Positions 22,382-33,046 of a stretch of DNA of 42,767 bases are shown here, one piece after another. The notes beneath the pieces were generated by a model. That model was not told the DNA's origin, did no database searches, and saw only the letters and a program-made list of their open reading frames with translations. The DNA lies in contig JAAMPI010000339.1 of the NCBI GenBank assembly GCA_013054445.1, forward strand, positions 1 through 42,767. The letters are read 5' to 3'. The number at the start of each line of letters is the position of its first letter. Position 1 is the stretch's first letter. Made by a program: the position numbers and the translations under genes. The DNA is from Cudoniella acicularis. Taxonomy: Eukaryota > Ascomycota > Leotiomycetes > Helotiales > Helotiaceae.

Positions 22382-24257
22382 TTATATGTTTTGATCGGTA
22401 TCTTGGATGTACGAACTGCCGGGGTATGAGCAATTGGTTCCAATCGAGGGGCTGTCCTGCTGGTATGAATTGTCATCTCCGCCTGAATCAGACTCCGAGC
22501 TGTACTCCCGAGACAACGCTGCAAGTGCTATGCTTTCCAAATGTCTTGCAACATGTGTGACGAAATTTCTCCTGGTTTTTCCCGGTATGAGGAGACACAA
22601 TGGACACCTCAAAAAATCGACTGATAATTCCTTTTGTTGATATGCGGATTGGATAGCAATTTGTAGCTTTCTTTCTTCTAGCTGGATATTATAGTCCGTC
22701 ATGATATGGGACTTCCATTCCTCGGGGGTTGAACAGACTTGTGGGCACAGTAAGCATTTCCAAATCCTTTCAAAGCGGTGCTCCCCGAACTCGTGGGCCT
22801 CCCACAACTTTCGAGTTGGAAAAGCAAGTAATTGTTTTTTGCATGTTGGGAACGTGCAAATATATGGGTTGAGGTCCGCAAAGACATGTTCTTAGTGTGC
22901 CCGCAAATATGACAGGTGAATGGAATGCCTTTCGATACTTCTATCGGTGTTGAAGGTACTCGCAAGTTGCCGTTCTCTCCTTCTGCAAGACTCGAACCGA
23001 ATAAAGAGTGCGACGCGACAGTTGCAGCATAGCTAGATTATTCCGGGAGCGAGGTACTTACTCCAGAATCGTGGAACATTGAAACTGGGACAAAAGCTTG
23101 TTTCGGAGTCTTTTCCGCATTCTCATCCACCTCCTCCTCCTCCTCGTCATCTTGCCCGATGGTCGGCTTGTTACGAAGTGCGACATGTCTTCGCCAGTTT
23201 GCCTCACCAAGCCGTTCCACAAGGCTGGAATCTGCTTTCTTGAAACGATCGTAAATACTCCTGATATATGCCCAGGCTGGTCTCGAAACTTCAAGCGTCC
23301 CAATGGTAGACTGCTGCGCATCAACATGAACCCGATCTGCGTAATTGAACAGGTCCTCCATGGAAGGGAGAAGATCCAGTAAGCGTGTTACATATGTATG
23401 CAAAGAATTAACTGCCGTAGGAAGATCTTCTGTGTGTACCGAAATCTCATTTGAGCCGTCATCACTCTGAGAATCGTCATTAGCGATCGCGCTTGCCCTC
23501 TCGATTAGAATTTCCATTTCCGATATAAGCAGCCGATAATCTTCCATCTGTTCGCTCGGCACGTATCTGTAGAGGAATAAAGGTTCTAAACGGTGGATCA
23601 GTCACAAACTGAGATTATTTACAGTCCTGTGCTCACTTCCTTGACACTAACATCCTCCCTACAGCAACCAGGGAGGATACTATAATCTCTTTGAGGTCGT
23701 CTGACTTTCTAAGACGTTATCCAGCTTTCCATTACGAAAGCCATCTCCCCACAAATAAATATTGCCTAGAGAGAGTTTTAGGGATCGCAAATTATCGTCA
23801 GAAATATTTGGAAAGAATATTGATGCCGAGGAAACAATTTTTGAGGCGAGTTTGAAAACATGGTCATAAAGGCTCCAGGCGATGCCCGTGGCCGCCCCTT
23901 CATCGATGTATGCTCTTTGAATTGTTGTACCATCAATCCATTCCTCCAAATAAGAGACGTTTTTGGTGTTTAGAGTGCCCCTCCATCGCGAATCGCCGTT
24001 AAGATCCTCAGGTGGCCGGAATTGAATGAAAGATTGAACAGATAGTCATCGGATGAGAACCTGGATTGTAATGAGAATGAGGCTGCAGCATCACACACTT
24101 GCTCATTGCACCTACCAAATCTGCCTATCACGATTGATTGAAGCATATCCTTGCACAGCCATGTTCGCCCCAACAATTCATAGAGCCTTATTTTCAACAC
24201 AGCGAAAGTTTTAGCTTTGTTCAAATCAGCTTTCCCAAAACTGTTGCATAAGACCAA
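22382..24257 (-). pseudogene. Decayed fungal C2H2 zinc-finger protein
   Basis: The helical N-terminal part reads LSLGNIYLWGDGFRNGKLDNVL, a one-base slip near 23715, then LKEIIVSSLVAVGRMLVSRK. A good intron (GTGAGC...CTACAG, about 23566-23633) joins it to YVPSEQMEDYRLLI. The next exon runs to LPE and is cut by TAA at 23040-23038, but reading on in the same frame gives SSYAATVASHSLFGSSLAEG and EVSKGIPFTCHICGH, as in intact relatives. About 30 bp and the frame are then lost between CHICGH and HVFADLNPYICTFPTC. The rest is clean: LWEAHEFGEHR, IWKCLLC, CPLCLLIPGKTRRNF and THVARHLESIALAAL, ending in an acidic tail at 22382. The part at 23950-24257 may belong to this gene or to another relic. The role of the family is unknown. 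Confidence 0.7.
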
Positions 24258-24266
24258 TTATCCAGT

Positions 24267-26146
24267 ATGACAGGTGTTGTTGAGATAACAGGATTTGTCC
24301 TCGGGGGACTAACTCTCTTAATTTCTGCAGCAGAGCATTACGAAGACGTCTGCAGACCCTTCAAGAGATACGTTAAATTTGCATCTGAACTCGGATTGTA
24401 TCAGCAACAACTAGGCATACAGAAAACCATTTTCCGAACTGAGTGTCACTTACTGTTAGCAATGTTAACGGGCGGCCAGACGGCGAAAGAGATGTTGCGA
24501 GAGAAAACCCATGCGGCTTGGGAAGACGAGGATCTCCATAGAAGGTTTGATGAACAGCTTGGAGAATCTGGAACTGCCTGCAAAGGTATTATCCAGCTTA
24601 TGCGAGAGAGGCTTAAAGAGATTCAGAAGGAAACAGACTCCTTTGGAAATGAGATACAACGATCAATGCCGATAAGTAGCTTAATAGCCATCCGCTATAA
24701 TGCTCAGACGGGGTCTCTTCCAATCGGCGTTGCTGATGAAAGTTTGAAGCCCAGTTCAACATCCGTCGAGGAGTGGCGGCCTAGCGTGGGCAAAAGGCTC
24801 AAATTCAGCATCTCTGAGGAACGCCTCAAAGGTAGTCTTGAAGCCCTCCGTTAGCTGAATCAAGACCTTCGCACACTATCAAATCAAACCGCCAAGCTCG
24901 AGAAAGTTCACCAGTCGCCCCTTATTGCGAATCCGAGAGAAGATCAGAAAGTGAAACAATGTAGGCTGATACAAAAATCCTCCCAACAGCTTTATCAAGC
25001 GCTGGAACGATCATGCAAAGCTCATGAGCGACACTCCACTCATTTTCGACTCAAGTCTCAAAACACCAATATCGGAGATTCGCAACTTCAGCTCGTGAGG
25101 TTTAACATGGCGTTCACTCATCTTCCTCGCATGATATCTGCAGCGATGGATCCTGTGTGGATATCAGTGGACTCAACACCAACTAGTGAAGGCAACGGTT
25201 CACATAGATCCATAATGTGTTCAAACGCTCAAAATAAGCAGACAAGCCAGGGGCCTGCAAAAGAGTTAGCATTACTCAACGAGATATATCCGAACTATGC
25301 TCCGACTCACCCGCAACGAAGCGTCTCAAGCACAAGAGCGTCCGCTGGGAAACTCCAGCCGTGCCGTCTCACACACCACTTGCGACGATCATGCCAGTTC
25401 TGAATGACCCCACCCTCCCGGACTTTTGCGAGCATCACAATTTCTGCCACCATCTCTCGAAGTGCAAATCCAGTTTAAAAAAAATATCTAGGATACCTCG
25501 AGAAAGATGGTCCTTATAAACACCTTGCGTACCTCGCGCCTCCCATCTCGCTCCCTTGCCAATCCATTCCTCTCTCTCAAATAATAACCTCGGGGTTACT
25601 TCAATACGAGAGATTGAGGTTGGGACGACAGCCCGCAGCAGCCGTATTGCAATTTCATACCACACCTTTCCTGAGAGCTGCATGGGAAGCGGTGACGTCG
25701 TGTTCTATGGCGTGAAGACATTGGAGTCTCCATGTCTGAGTGTACAGGTCGTAGTTTCTAGTGGCTTGGCTCCTGGCAAGTCAAAACGTTTGACCTCTTC
25801 AAATTCCAGCGATCAAAATGGCGCCTTTATACGGAATCCGTACCTATTTAGACTTGGAGTCGTGTTGATCGAGCTAGCGCGGCAGGCACCACTGCATGAG
25901 CTGCGGGCTGTGGATGACTCGGATGGAGAGTGTGGAGATTTCTTTGTGGCAAATAGGTTATCGAAGAAATTGGGATCGAGCATGGGGTTAAGCTACGGCT
26001 GGATGGTGAGGAAATGTATAGGATGTGACTTTGGGGAGGGGACAACTGACCTAAGCGATCCGGGACTTCAGGAGGTATTTTATAGAGATGTGGTATGCGA
26101 GTTGGAAAGACTGGAGAGAGCTTTTGCGGTGTTGCAATTAAGCTAA
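24267..26146 (+). pseudogene. Decayed DUF7580-domain protein
   Basis: The ATG at 24267 starts MTGVVEITGFVLGGLTLLISAAEHY, then GIQKTIF, the usual N-terminus of fungal DUF7580 proteins. TAG at 24852-24854 interrupts ...LEALR[stop]LNQDLRTLSNQ, where glutamine is expected, and the frame resumes unchanged. A slip occurs at the A run near 25477-25484, then LGYLEKDGPYKHLAYLAPP, ERLRLGRQPAAAVLQFHTTPFL, and another slip near 25690. The C-terminal part reads NPYLFRLGVVLIELARQAPLHEL, FFVANRLSKKLG and VRKCIGCDFG to a normal stop at 26146. The C-terminus resembles a degenerate kinase-like fold. It lies head-to-head with the C2H2 relic, only nine bases apart. The function of the family is not established. 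Confidence 0.75.
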
Positions 26147-26984
26147 GAAGGGTTCAAAAATTATCGTCAATACCGGTATTTGCTCGCGCCAAGGTCTTGT
26201 CAAAGCTTATGTACGAGCCTATTTCCGAATGAGAGTATAAACTGTTTGGTCTACTAGAGAAGCTTCGACGAAATTGTGGGAATTGCAATAAAATTGTCGA
26301 TGAAGAAGATGGTGTGCCGCTTCGCAGACTCGTCCTAACCTTCATGGAAGGTTCGGCAACCACCTGCACAAAACAACACAAGAAGGGCAGGAGCGAACTG
26401 CATTTACCAGCTGTCAACTCTGGGGCATCGATTAACGCTCTTCCACCCCAGCACACACAAAAACATGGGAGCAACGCTTCTAGCCTTTATAGAGCATGAT
26501 TTGCTAGAGATGCCAAATGTTTAGAATTCGACAATGGCCAATTGACAAAACGAAGTCCTTTCTGGCGATTTATTTGGAGCCTGTTCACATAAAAAAAAAA
26601 CAATTTATAGCTTTTGTTCTCACTTGAAAACGCTGGGCCAACCCTCTACAAAATCTCCCCACAACTGCTAAGTAACAAAGTAACACGACTCCCCTCATTG
26701 CGCGCAGAGAAGCGAGCGACTCATTACAATGAGCTCAACTAGAACCAGAAAACAAAAAGTCAAGTGATCTGCGGAGAGCTGCCGCAAGAAGAAAGAAAAT
26801 ACATGTTCAACAAATCGTTGTGAAAGGCTGAATTCGGAAGAAGATTTGTCTCGTCTCACCTCAATTTCTTCGCGTAAATAGCTTCCCTTCCCACTATACC
26901 ACACCATAACCACTTCACGCAACAAATAAATGATGTAACAACTACCTCTACCGCGCCTCCAGTACAACCACCAATACGCACATA
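26147..26984. other. Intergenic region at the accessory/housekeeping boundary
   Basis: About 840 bp with nothing recognisable. The last 100 bases are the promoter side of the FLILHELTA gene. A run of ten A lies near 26591. Confidence 0.5.
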
Positions 26985-27793
26985 ATGCCACCTTTCCCGC
27001 GTCCTCTTCTCCGCCAATTCCCCACCTCCCGAATCTTCCTCCGCTCCCAATCCTCCACCACCTCCCACTCCGAGCGATTAACACGCACGCTCAACCGCCT
27101 CCCGAAGTTCCTACACCCCTACACAAACGGCCTCCGAAACGCTCCAATCTCGCACATCGCCTCGTTCCTCATTTTACACGAGCTCACTGCTATTGTGCCG
27201 CTGGTTGGGCTGGCGGGCGCTTTTCATTATTGGGGGTGGTTGCCTGCTGTGAGTGCTTTTGGGGCAGTGGGAAAGCAATGGGTAGGAAGCTAATCGGGCA
27301 AATGTAGGGCTGGTCAGAAGGGAAATACATCAATGATGGCGTCGAGAAATTCGGGCGGTATTTCAGGCGGAAAGGCTGGTTTGGTTTCGACGCAAACGAG
27401 ACGACTGTTCCCAATTCCGACTCCAAATCCGAACCTCAAACGATCCATGTAGATGGGAAGGATGTAAATATACAGGGCAATGGAACTGGGAGTGGGAATT
27501 CGAATGGCATGAAGATATTGGTAGAGGTAGCTACGGCATATGCTATTACGAAAGTACTGCTCCCGGCGAGGGTTATATTGAGTGTTTGGGCTACACCATG
27601 GTTTGCGAGGGTGGGATTGGGGAGATTGGGAAGATGGTTTGGGAGAGGGGGGTTTGGAGCTGCGAGGAGGGCTGAAAGGACTGGGATTGCGCAGAAACCG
27701 TGGTATAAAAGGAGGTTTCGGAGAGACCCAAACCGAACACCAGTGACGCAAGCGCAGTCAGTCGAGTCCCAGAGAAGGTCATTCAATTCATGA
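26985..27793 (+). CDS. FLILHELTA-family mitochondrial membrane protein
   Basis: Exons 26985-27248 and 27308-27793 (59-bp intron with GTGAGT donor) give 249 residues. The N-terminus is rich in Arg, Ser and Thr without acids, a likely mitochondrial presequence. The family-defining FLILHELTA motif lies in the first membrane segment (about 66-84), followed by GAFHYWGW. A second hydrophobic segment lies near 165-190 (VATAYAITKVLLPARVILSV), and the C-terminus is basic. The Pfam family named after this motif is fungal; a yeast member is, I believe, a component of the mitochondrial expression (MIOREX) assemblies, but its function is unclear. The gene ends 90 bp from the convergent NDK gene. Confidence 0.85.
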
Positions 27794-27882
27794 CTACGAC
27801 TTCTGCCCTATCGGCCACACCTGCCCGCAACTTCCGCCAAAGCTCGAAATATACGCAGTATGTACTTTTGGTGAGAGTATAT

Positions 27883-28786
27883 CTACTTCTCGTAGACCCA
27901 GTCGTGCTGAGCGGACTTCCATGATTGGACCTCACCCTCCTTGAACCAGAGTGCAATTTCCTTCTTGGCGTTCTCGACGCTATCGGAGCCGTGGCAGACG
28001 TTTCGGCCGACATCAATGGCGAAGTCACCACTATCATAAAATTAGCACTACGAATTTTCATGAAGGCAGATGAAAAGAGAAAATATCCTCTCGATTATTT
28101 CGATAACAAAGGCTCGAGGGGAAGAGGCATAGAAGTAAGCTGCATACCGGATGGTACCTGGCTGAGAAGCAAGAGGGTTGGTGGCACCGAGGAGAGCTAG
28201 AAAGAAATGTTAGCGAGGCAGGCAGAAAGAGGGGTAATTTTTCAACTTACCACGACCAGTCTTGACGGCATCACGACCCTCCCAGACCATAGCTAAGATT
28301 GGTCCACTGCCCATATCTGGTACTTGTTAGACACTGCTATCCTTGTGGAATATGGAAGCATACACTTGATGAGTCCTGGGAAGAATGGCTTGGTAGCGAG
28401 ATCCTCGTCTGTCGTGTATTGTCAGCTTGACCCCGCACCTCGAATACTCGTATGCCACTAACAGTGCTTCTCGAGGTGCTCCTTGGAAGCAGTGACCAAC
28501 TTGATGGCAGCGAGCTTGTATCTATAAACCCATTAGATAAAGAACTTCGAATTCCTGGCATGACGACGTACCCTCGGGCCTCGAATCGAGAGATGATGGG
28601 GCCAATAAGTCCACGCTGAAAGTACAATCAGTATATATTCGTTGACCAAGTTCCATGCCTCGTGTTCACACCTGGACGCCATCAGGCTTGATAGCAATGA
28701 AGCTGTCAACAATGTTAGCTTCACCGCCAAGTCGTGCCTGTTGAACAGTAGCTTGAGGTCTGAACGTACGTTTGTTCGTCAGACAT
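27883..28786 (-). CDS. NDK1: Nucleoside diphosphate kinase
   Basis: Eight short exons (- strand): 28786-28770, 28702-28672, 28615-28572, 28521-28463, 28408-28364, 28316-28251, 28196-28148 and 28030-27883, coding 152 residues, the usual length. Visible motifs are [46 protein letters not shown] and the active-site NVCHGSDS, in which His117 carries the phosphate. The enzyme moves the gamma-phosphate between nucleotides (NTP + N'DP). The start at 28786 gives the standard N-terminus MSDEQTF. The frame is also open upstream to another ATG at 28909, which would add 41 residues. The gene is divergent from glucosidase II alpha. Confidence 0.97.
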
Positions 28787-29173
28787 GGTGTCGTCGTTGA
28801 GTCTGGCCTGCTGTTCTCGTTGTTGTGCGGAAGCTCGTAGATAACCTTGAGTCTTGGGGCTCAAGTGCTTGTAAATTTCAGGATCTTTGCGTTGTTGTTG
28901 GTCGCTCATTAAGTGGAAGCAATTATTGATTTTTTGGAGGGGTGATTGTGGTGGGGCTTGACTTAGTGGCTTGACGGCGGGCCGACACGGGCTTTTCGCC
29001 TGAGGTCTCAGGCACCTTGCCAAGCTGTTTGGACAGGGGGTCGGCTCCTCGAGGGCAGGTAAGGACAGCTGGAATAGCTTCAACTCTCAATCTGCTCAAC
29101 AGCAATTGCTGGACAGTTCCTAGGTTGTGCTGTCCTTCCCCAAAGGCTTTTAAACACCGGTGCACTTTTTGCC
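28787..29173. promoter_or_regulatory. Divergent promoter region, NDK1 / glucosidase II alpha
   Basis: The shared 5' region is 387 bp, or 264 bp if the upstream NDK1 start is used. An in-frame leader open from 28909 lies at its NDK1 end. No specific element could be assigned. Confidence 0.5.
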
Positions 29174-32114
29174 ATGCGTTCCTTTACGCTGTCCACGAAA
29201 TGGACGGCACTATTTGTCCTCTTTACGGCGTTATGTTGTCTATTTACACCAACCGGTAAGCAGAGTTGAAATACGCTCCCAGATCAACAACATACTGATT
29301 TTTTGTCCAGTGACGGTTAAACATGAACTTTTTAAGACCTGCGACCAAGCCGGATTTTGTAAACGCAATCGAGCGTTTGCTGACTCTGCCAGTGCGACTG
29401 GTTGGGAAACACCCTACAAAATAGCCCCCGAGTCCTTGAGCTGGAAGAATGGACAATTGCAGGGCACCATCCTCAAAACTATAAATAAGAATGGCGAGAC
29501 GGTCCGGTTACTAATCACCATTTCGTTTCTCGAGTCGGGATCTGCCAGAGTGACGATTGACGAAGAGAAGCGCCAGAAGGGGGAAATCGATCTTCGACAC
29601 AACAGCAAAGCTCGAAAAGAACGTTATAACGAGGCAGAGTCCTGGGCGATTGTTGGTGGTCTTGAGTTGAGCAAGACTGCGGTCGAATTCAGAGATGCAG
29701 CGACGAGCACGGTGAAATACGGACCCGATGGGAAGTTCGAGGCTGTTATAACATATGCTCCTTTTGGAATCGATTTTAAAAGAGATTCCGCAACGCAAAT
29801 CAAATTTAATGATCGTGGAATGTTGAACGTAGAGCACTGGCGGCCGAAGATAGACAAGCCGGAGCCAGAGAAGAAGGAGGGTGAAGAAGCACCAGCTCCT
29901 GAAGTACAAACTGGTGAAGACGAGAGCACGTGGTGGGACGAATCATTTGGTGGCTCTACAGATTCGAAACCAAAAGGACCTGAGAGTGTGGGTTTGGATA
30001 TCACATTTCCAGGATATGCACATGTGTATGGTATTCCGGAGCATGCAGGTCCACTGTCATTAAAGGAAACCCGAGGTGGATCCGGAAACCACGAGGAGCC
30101 GTATCGACTTTACAATGCTGATGTTTTCGAGTACATCATGGACAGTCCAATGACTCTTTATGGTGCTATTCCTTTCATGCAAGCTCATAGCAAGGACTCG
30201 ACCGTTGGCGTGTTCTGGCTGAATGCTGCTGAGACCTGGATTGATATCATCAAGCAGAAGGAAGCTCACAATCCATTAAGTCTTGGTATTGGATCCAGGA
30301 TTGATACCAAAACTCATTGGTTCTCTGAGAGCGGTCTCATTGATGTCTTTGTCTTCCTTGGCCCAACTCCCAAGGATGTTACAAAAGCCTATGGCGAGCT
30401 GACTGGTTATACCCAACTTCCACAAGAGTTTGCTATTGCTTATCACCAGTGCCGTTGGAATTATAATACTGATGAAGATGTTAAGGATGTGGACCGCAAG
30501 ATGTCCAAACACCAAATTCCATATGATGTTATTTGGCTGGATATTGAGTACACCCATGAAAAGGAGTACTTCACTTGGGATCCTCTTCAGTTCCCTGATC
30601 CTATAGGCATGTTGAAACAATTGGATAAATCTGAGAGAAAGCTTGTGGCTATCATTGATCCTCATATTAAGAACAACGGGTACCATATTGTTGAGGATTT
30701 GAAGAAGAAAGACTTGGCTGTTCATAACAAGGATGGTAACATTTATGAGGGATGGTGCTGGCCCGGCTCTTCTCACTGGATTGATTGTTTCAGCCCTGCT
30801 GCAATCAAGTGGTGGGTGAGTCTTTTCAAGTACGATACATTCAAAGGCACAATGCACAACTTGTTCATCTGGAACGATATGAACGAGCCTTCAGTCTTCA
30901 ATGGTCCAGAGACTACTATGCCAAAAGACAATCTCCATTATGGCAATTGGGAGCATCGAGATGTCCACAACATCAATGGAATGACTTTCCACAACGCAAC
31001 CTACCAAGCTTTGCTGGAAAGAAAGAAGGGGGAAATTCGGCGACCCTTCGTTCTTACACGCTCTTTCTATGCTGGAAGCCAACGTCTAGGTGCGATGTGG
31101 ACTGGTGATAACCAGGCTTCTTGGGATCACCTGGCTGCCGCTTTCCCCATGGTTCTTAACAACGGTATTGCAGGCTATCCATTCGCCGGTGCAGATGTCG
31201 GAGGATTCTTTGGCAACCCAGAGAAAGATCTCCTAACCAGATGGTATCAAGCCGGAGCTTTCTACCCCTTCTTCCGTGGCCATGCCCATATCGACACCCG
31301 CAGAAGAGAGCCCTATCTTGCAGGTGAGCCATACACTGGTATCATCACTCGGGCCCTCCGCCTCCGCTACGCCCTTCTACCAGCCTGGTACACGGCATTC
31401 CATGAGGCTAGTGTCGACGGAACGCCCATCATCCGCCCTCAATACTTTGAATACCCAGGCGATGAAGCCGGTTTCGCCATCGATGACCAGTTCTTCGTCG
31501 GCTCCACCGGTCTCTTAGCCAAGCCAGTCGTCAAAGAAGGTGCGGACAGTGTGGACATCTACCTCCCAGACGAAGAGATCTATTATGATTACTTCGACTA
31601 CCAGAAGTATTCTGGGCGAGGCTCCAAGACTATCTCCGCCCCACTAGAAAAAATTCCCCTCTTAATGCAAGGCGGACACATCATCCCCCGAAAAGACCGC
31701 CCAAGACGAAGCAGCGGCCTCATGAAATGGGATCCATATACCCTTGTCATCGCCCTCAACAAAGAAGGCTCCGCCAAGGGTGAGTTGTACGTCGACGACG
31801 GCGAGACCTTCGACTACCAATCTGGAGCATATATCCACCGCTCTTTTGAATTCAAAGACGGCGTGCTAGCAAGCATGGATATTGGCAAGAAGGGCAAGCT
31901 GACGGACAAGTATCTGAAGACTATGAAGGGTGTGAGGGTCGAGAGAATCATTATTGTTGGTGCGCCCAAAGAATGGGAGGGAAAGAAGAGTGTTAAGACC
32001 GGGAAAGGCGAGGCTGGGTTGGAATTCCATGGCGAGGAGGGAGGCAAGGCGTCCTGGGCTGTGGTTAGGAACCCTGGAGTTGCGATTGGGGAGAATTGGA
32101 AAATCGAGTTTTAA
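29174..32114 (+). CDS. ROT2: Glucosidase II catalytic alpha subunit (GH31)
   Basis: Exon 1 is 29174-29255 and exon 2 is 29311-32114, coding 961 residues, as expected for the family. A signal peptide covers about residues 1-26. The mature N-terminus has the conserved CDQAGFCKRNR. The GH31 barrel shows WNYNTDEDV, WLDIEYTHEK, the nucleophile motif WNDMNEPSVFNGPE (Asp about 550), the acid/base motif MWTGDNQASWDHL (Asp about 627), and the GADVGGFFGNP and FFRGHAHIDT segments. In the ER lumen the enzyme removes the two inner alpha-1,3-glucoses from N-glycans, together with an HDEL-bearing beta subunit not seen here. An acidic Pro/Glu-rich insert of about 35 residues lies near 235-270. The frame also opens upstream at 29160, but only the 29174 ATG gives a signal peptide. 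Confidence 0.96.
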
Positions 32115-32332
32115 GGTGGGCGAAGAGGTTATATATATATGTATGGGGCTAGACCAGTCGATGATTAAAAAGTTGAAGTAGATATGGGTAGGGATGGTGG
32201 AGGCTTACTTGTTGTTAGGTTGTACAATAGATTTTGTATACCTCTATTTCAAGCTTAGTCACTTTTCCTCTCCAGTTGTCGAACAATCGACATCTTGCGC
32301 GATGTGCAACAAAAGATCACCCACCTTACCTT

Positions 32333-32370
32333 CAACTCCACTCCTAACCTCCAACTCCACTCCTAACCTC
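32333..32370. repeat. Two tandem copies of a 19-bp unit
   Basis: The unit CAACTCCACTCCTAACCTC occurs twice head-to-tail, with no mismatch visible. Confidence 0.85.
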
Positions 32371-32499
32371 CCAAATATGCACGAAAATCTCTTCTCGCGA
32401 CGGCGAACACGTCAAACCCCTGCAACGACATCAACGATAACATTTCGTAAAAATTTTTGAAGTTAAAGGATGGTTAGGGAGACCCGAGGGATAGTTTGG

Positions 32500-32807
32500 T
32501 GTACTTCCGCCGAGTTTGCGGGTGGTGGGGTTTTTAGGGGGTGAGGGGTGCGATGTGCTAGAAAACTCTCCTCTCTTTTTCTGCTCCCAGCTTCCTTATT
32601 TTCATATTTCTATAGCATTTCGTTTTTGTAGTAGGTAGCGGGTGAAAAATATTTTGTACCCATGTTATCTTGACAACGACGATCTTTTCTAGATTCTTCG
32701 AATATAATTCTTGCTCAGGAGATCGAGAAGAATTATTTAATGTACTTTCCGCCGAGTTAGCAGTTGGTGAAATCTTAGGAGGTGAGGGGTGCGATATGCT
32801 AGAAAAC
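32500..32807. repeat. Pair of diverged direct repeats, about 67-75 bp each
   Basis: Copy 1 (32500-32574) and copy 2 (32741-32807) share GTACTT(T)CCGCCGAGTT at the start and GGTGAGGGGTGCGAT(G/A)TGCTAGAAAAC at the end. Most differences are G in copy 1 against A in copy 2. About 165 bp lie between them. The nature of the element is not recognised. Confidence 0.7.
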
Positions 32808-33046
32808 CTGGAAGCCTTCTGTTGACTTCTCGTTAAATGCTAGGGTCTGATTTCTTTCTGCGATGATGTTGGCTTTATTTTTCCTAAGGAAGTGTCGACT
32901 TGAAGTCACTCTGTCATTTTATCTCCCTTTAATTCTCTAGGGAACTTCCATTTTATGGCCAGCATTGCCCTCAAATGCAACTCATATCCTCTCAAATACC
33001 ACTTCAATCGCCATTGGACCTTTAATCCTTTCCACGCCTTCCTACC

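Larger units (their letters stand above)
32115..33046. other. Convergent intergenic region with direct repeats
   Basis: 3' flanks of the glucosidase gene and the binding-fold gene. Two repeats are annotated separately. No gene is seen. Confidence 0.55.

Noticed and set aside
27241..27307. A 26-bp intron in the FLILHELTA gene (GTAGGA donor)
   Set aside because: Too short to splice. The GTGAGT donor at 27249 gives a normal 59-bp intron in the same frame.
29160..29260. Unspliced 984-residue reading of the glucosidase II alpha gene
   Set aside because: It uses a non-family N-terminus. The ATG at 29174 plus a 55-bp intron gives a signal peptide and joins in frame.
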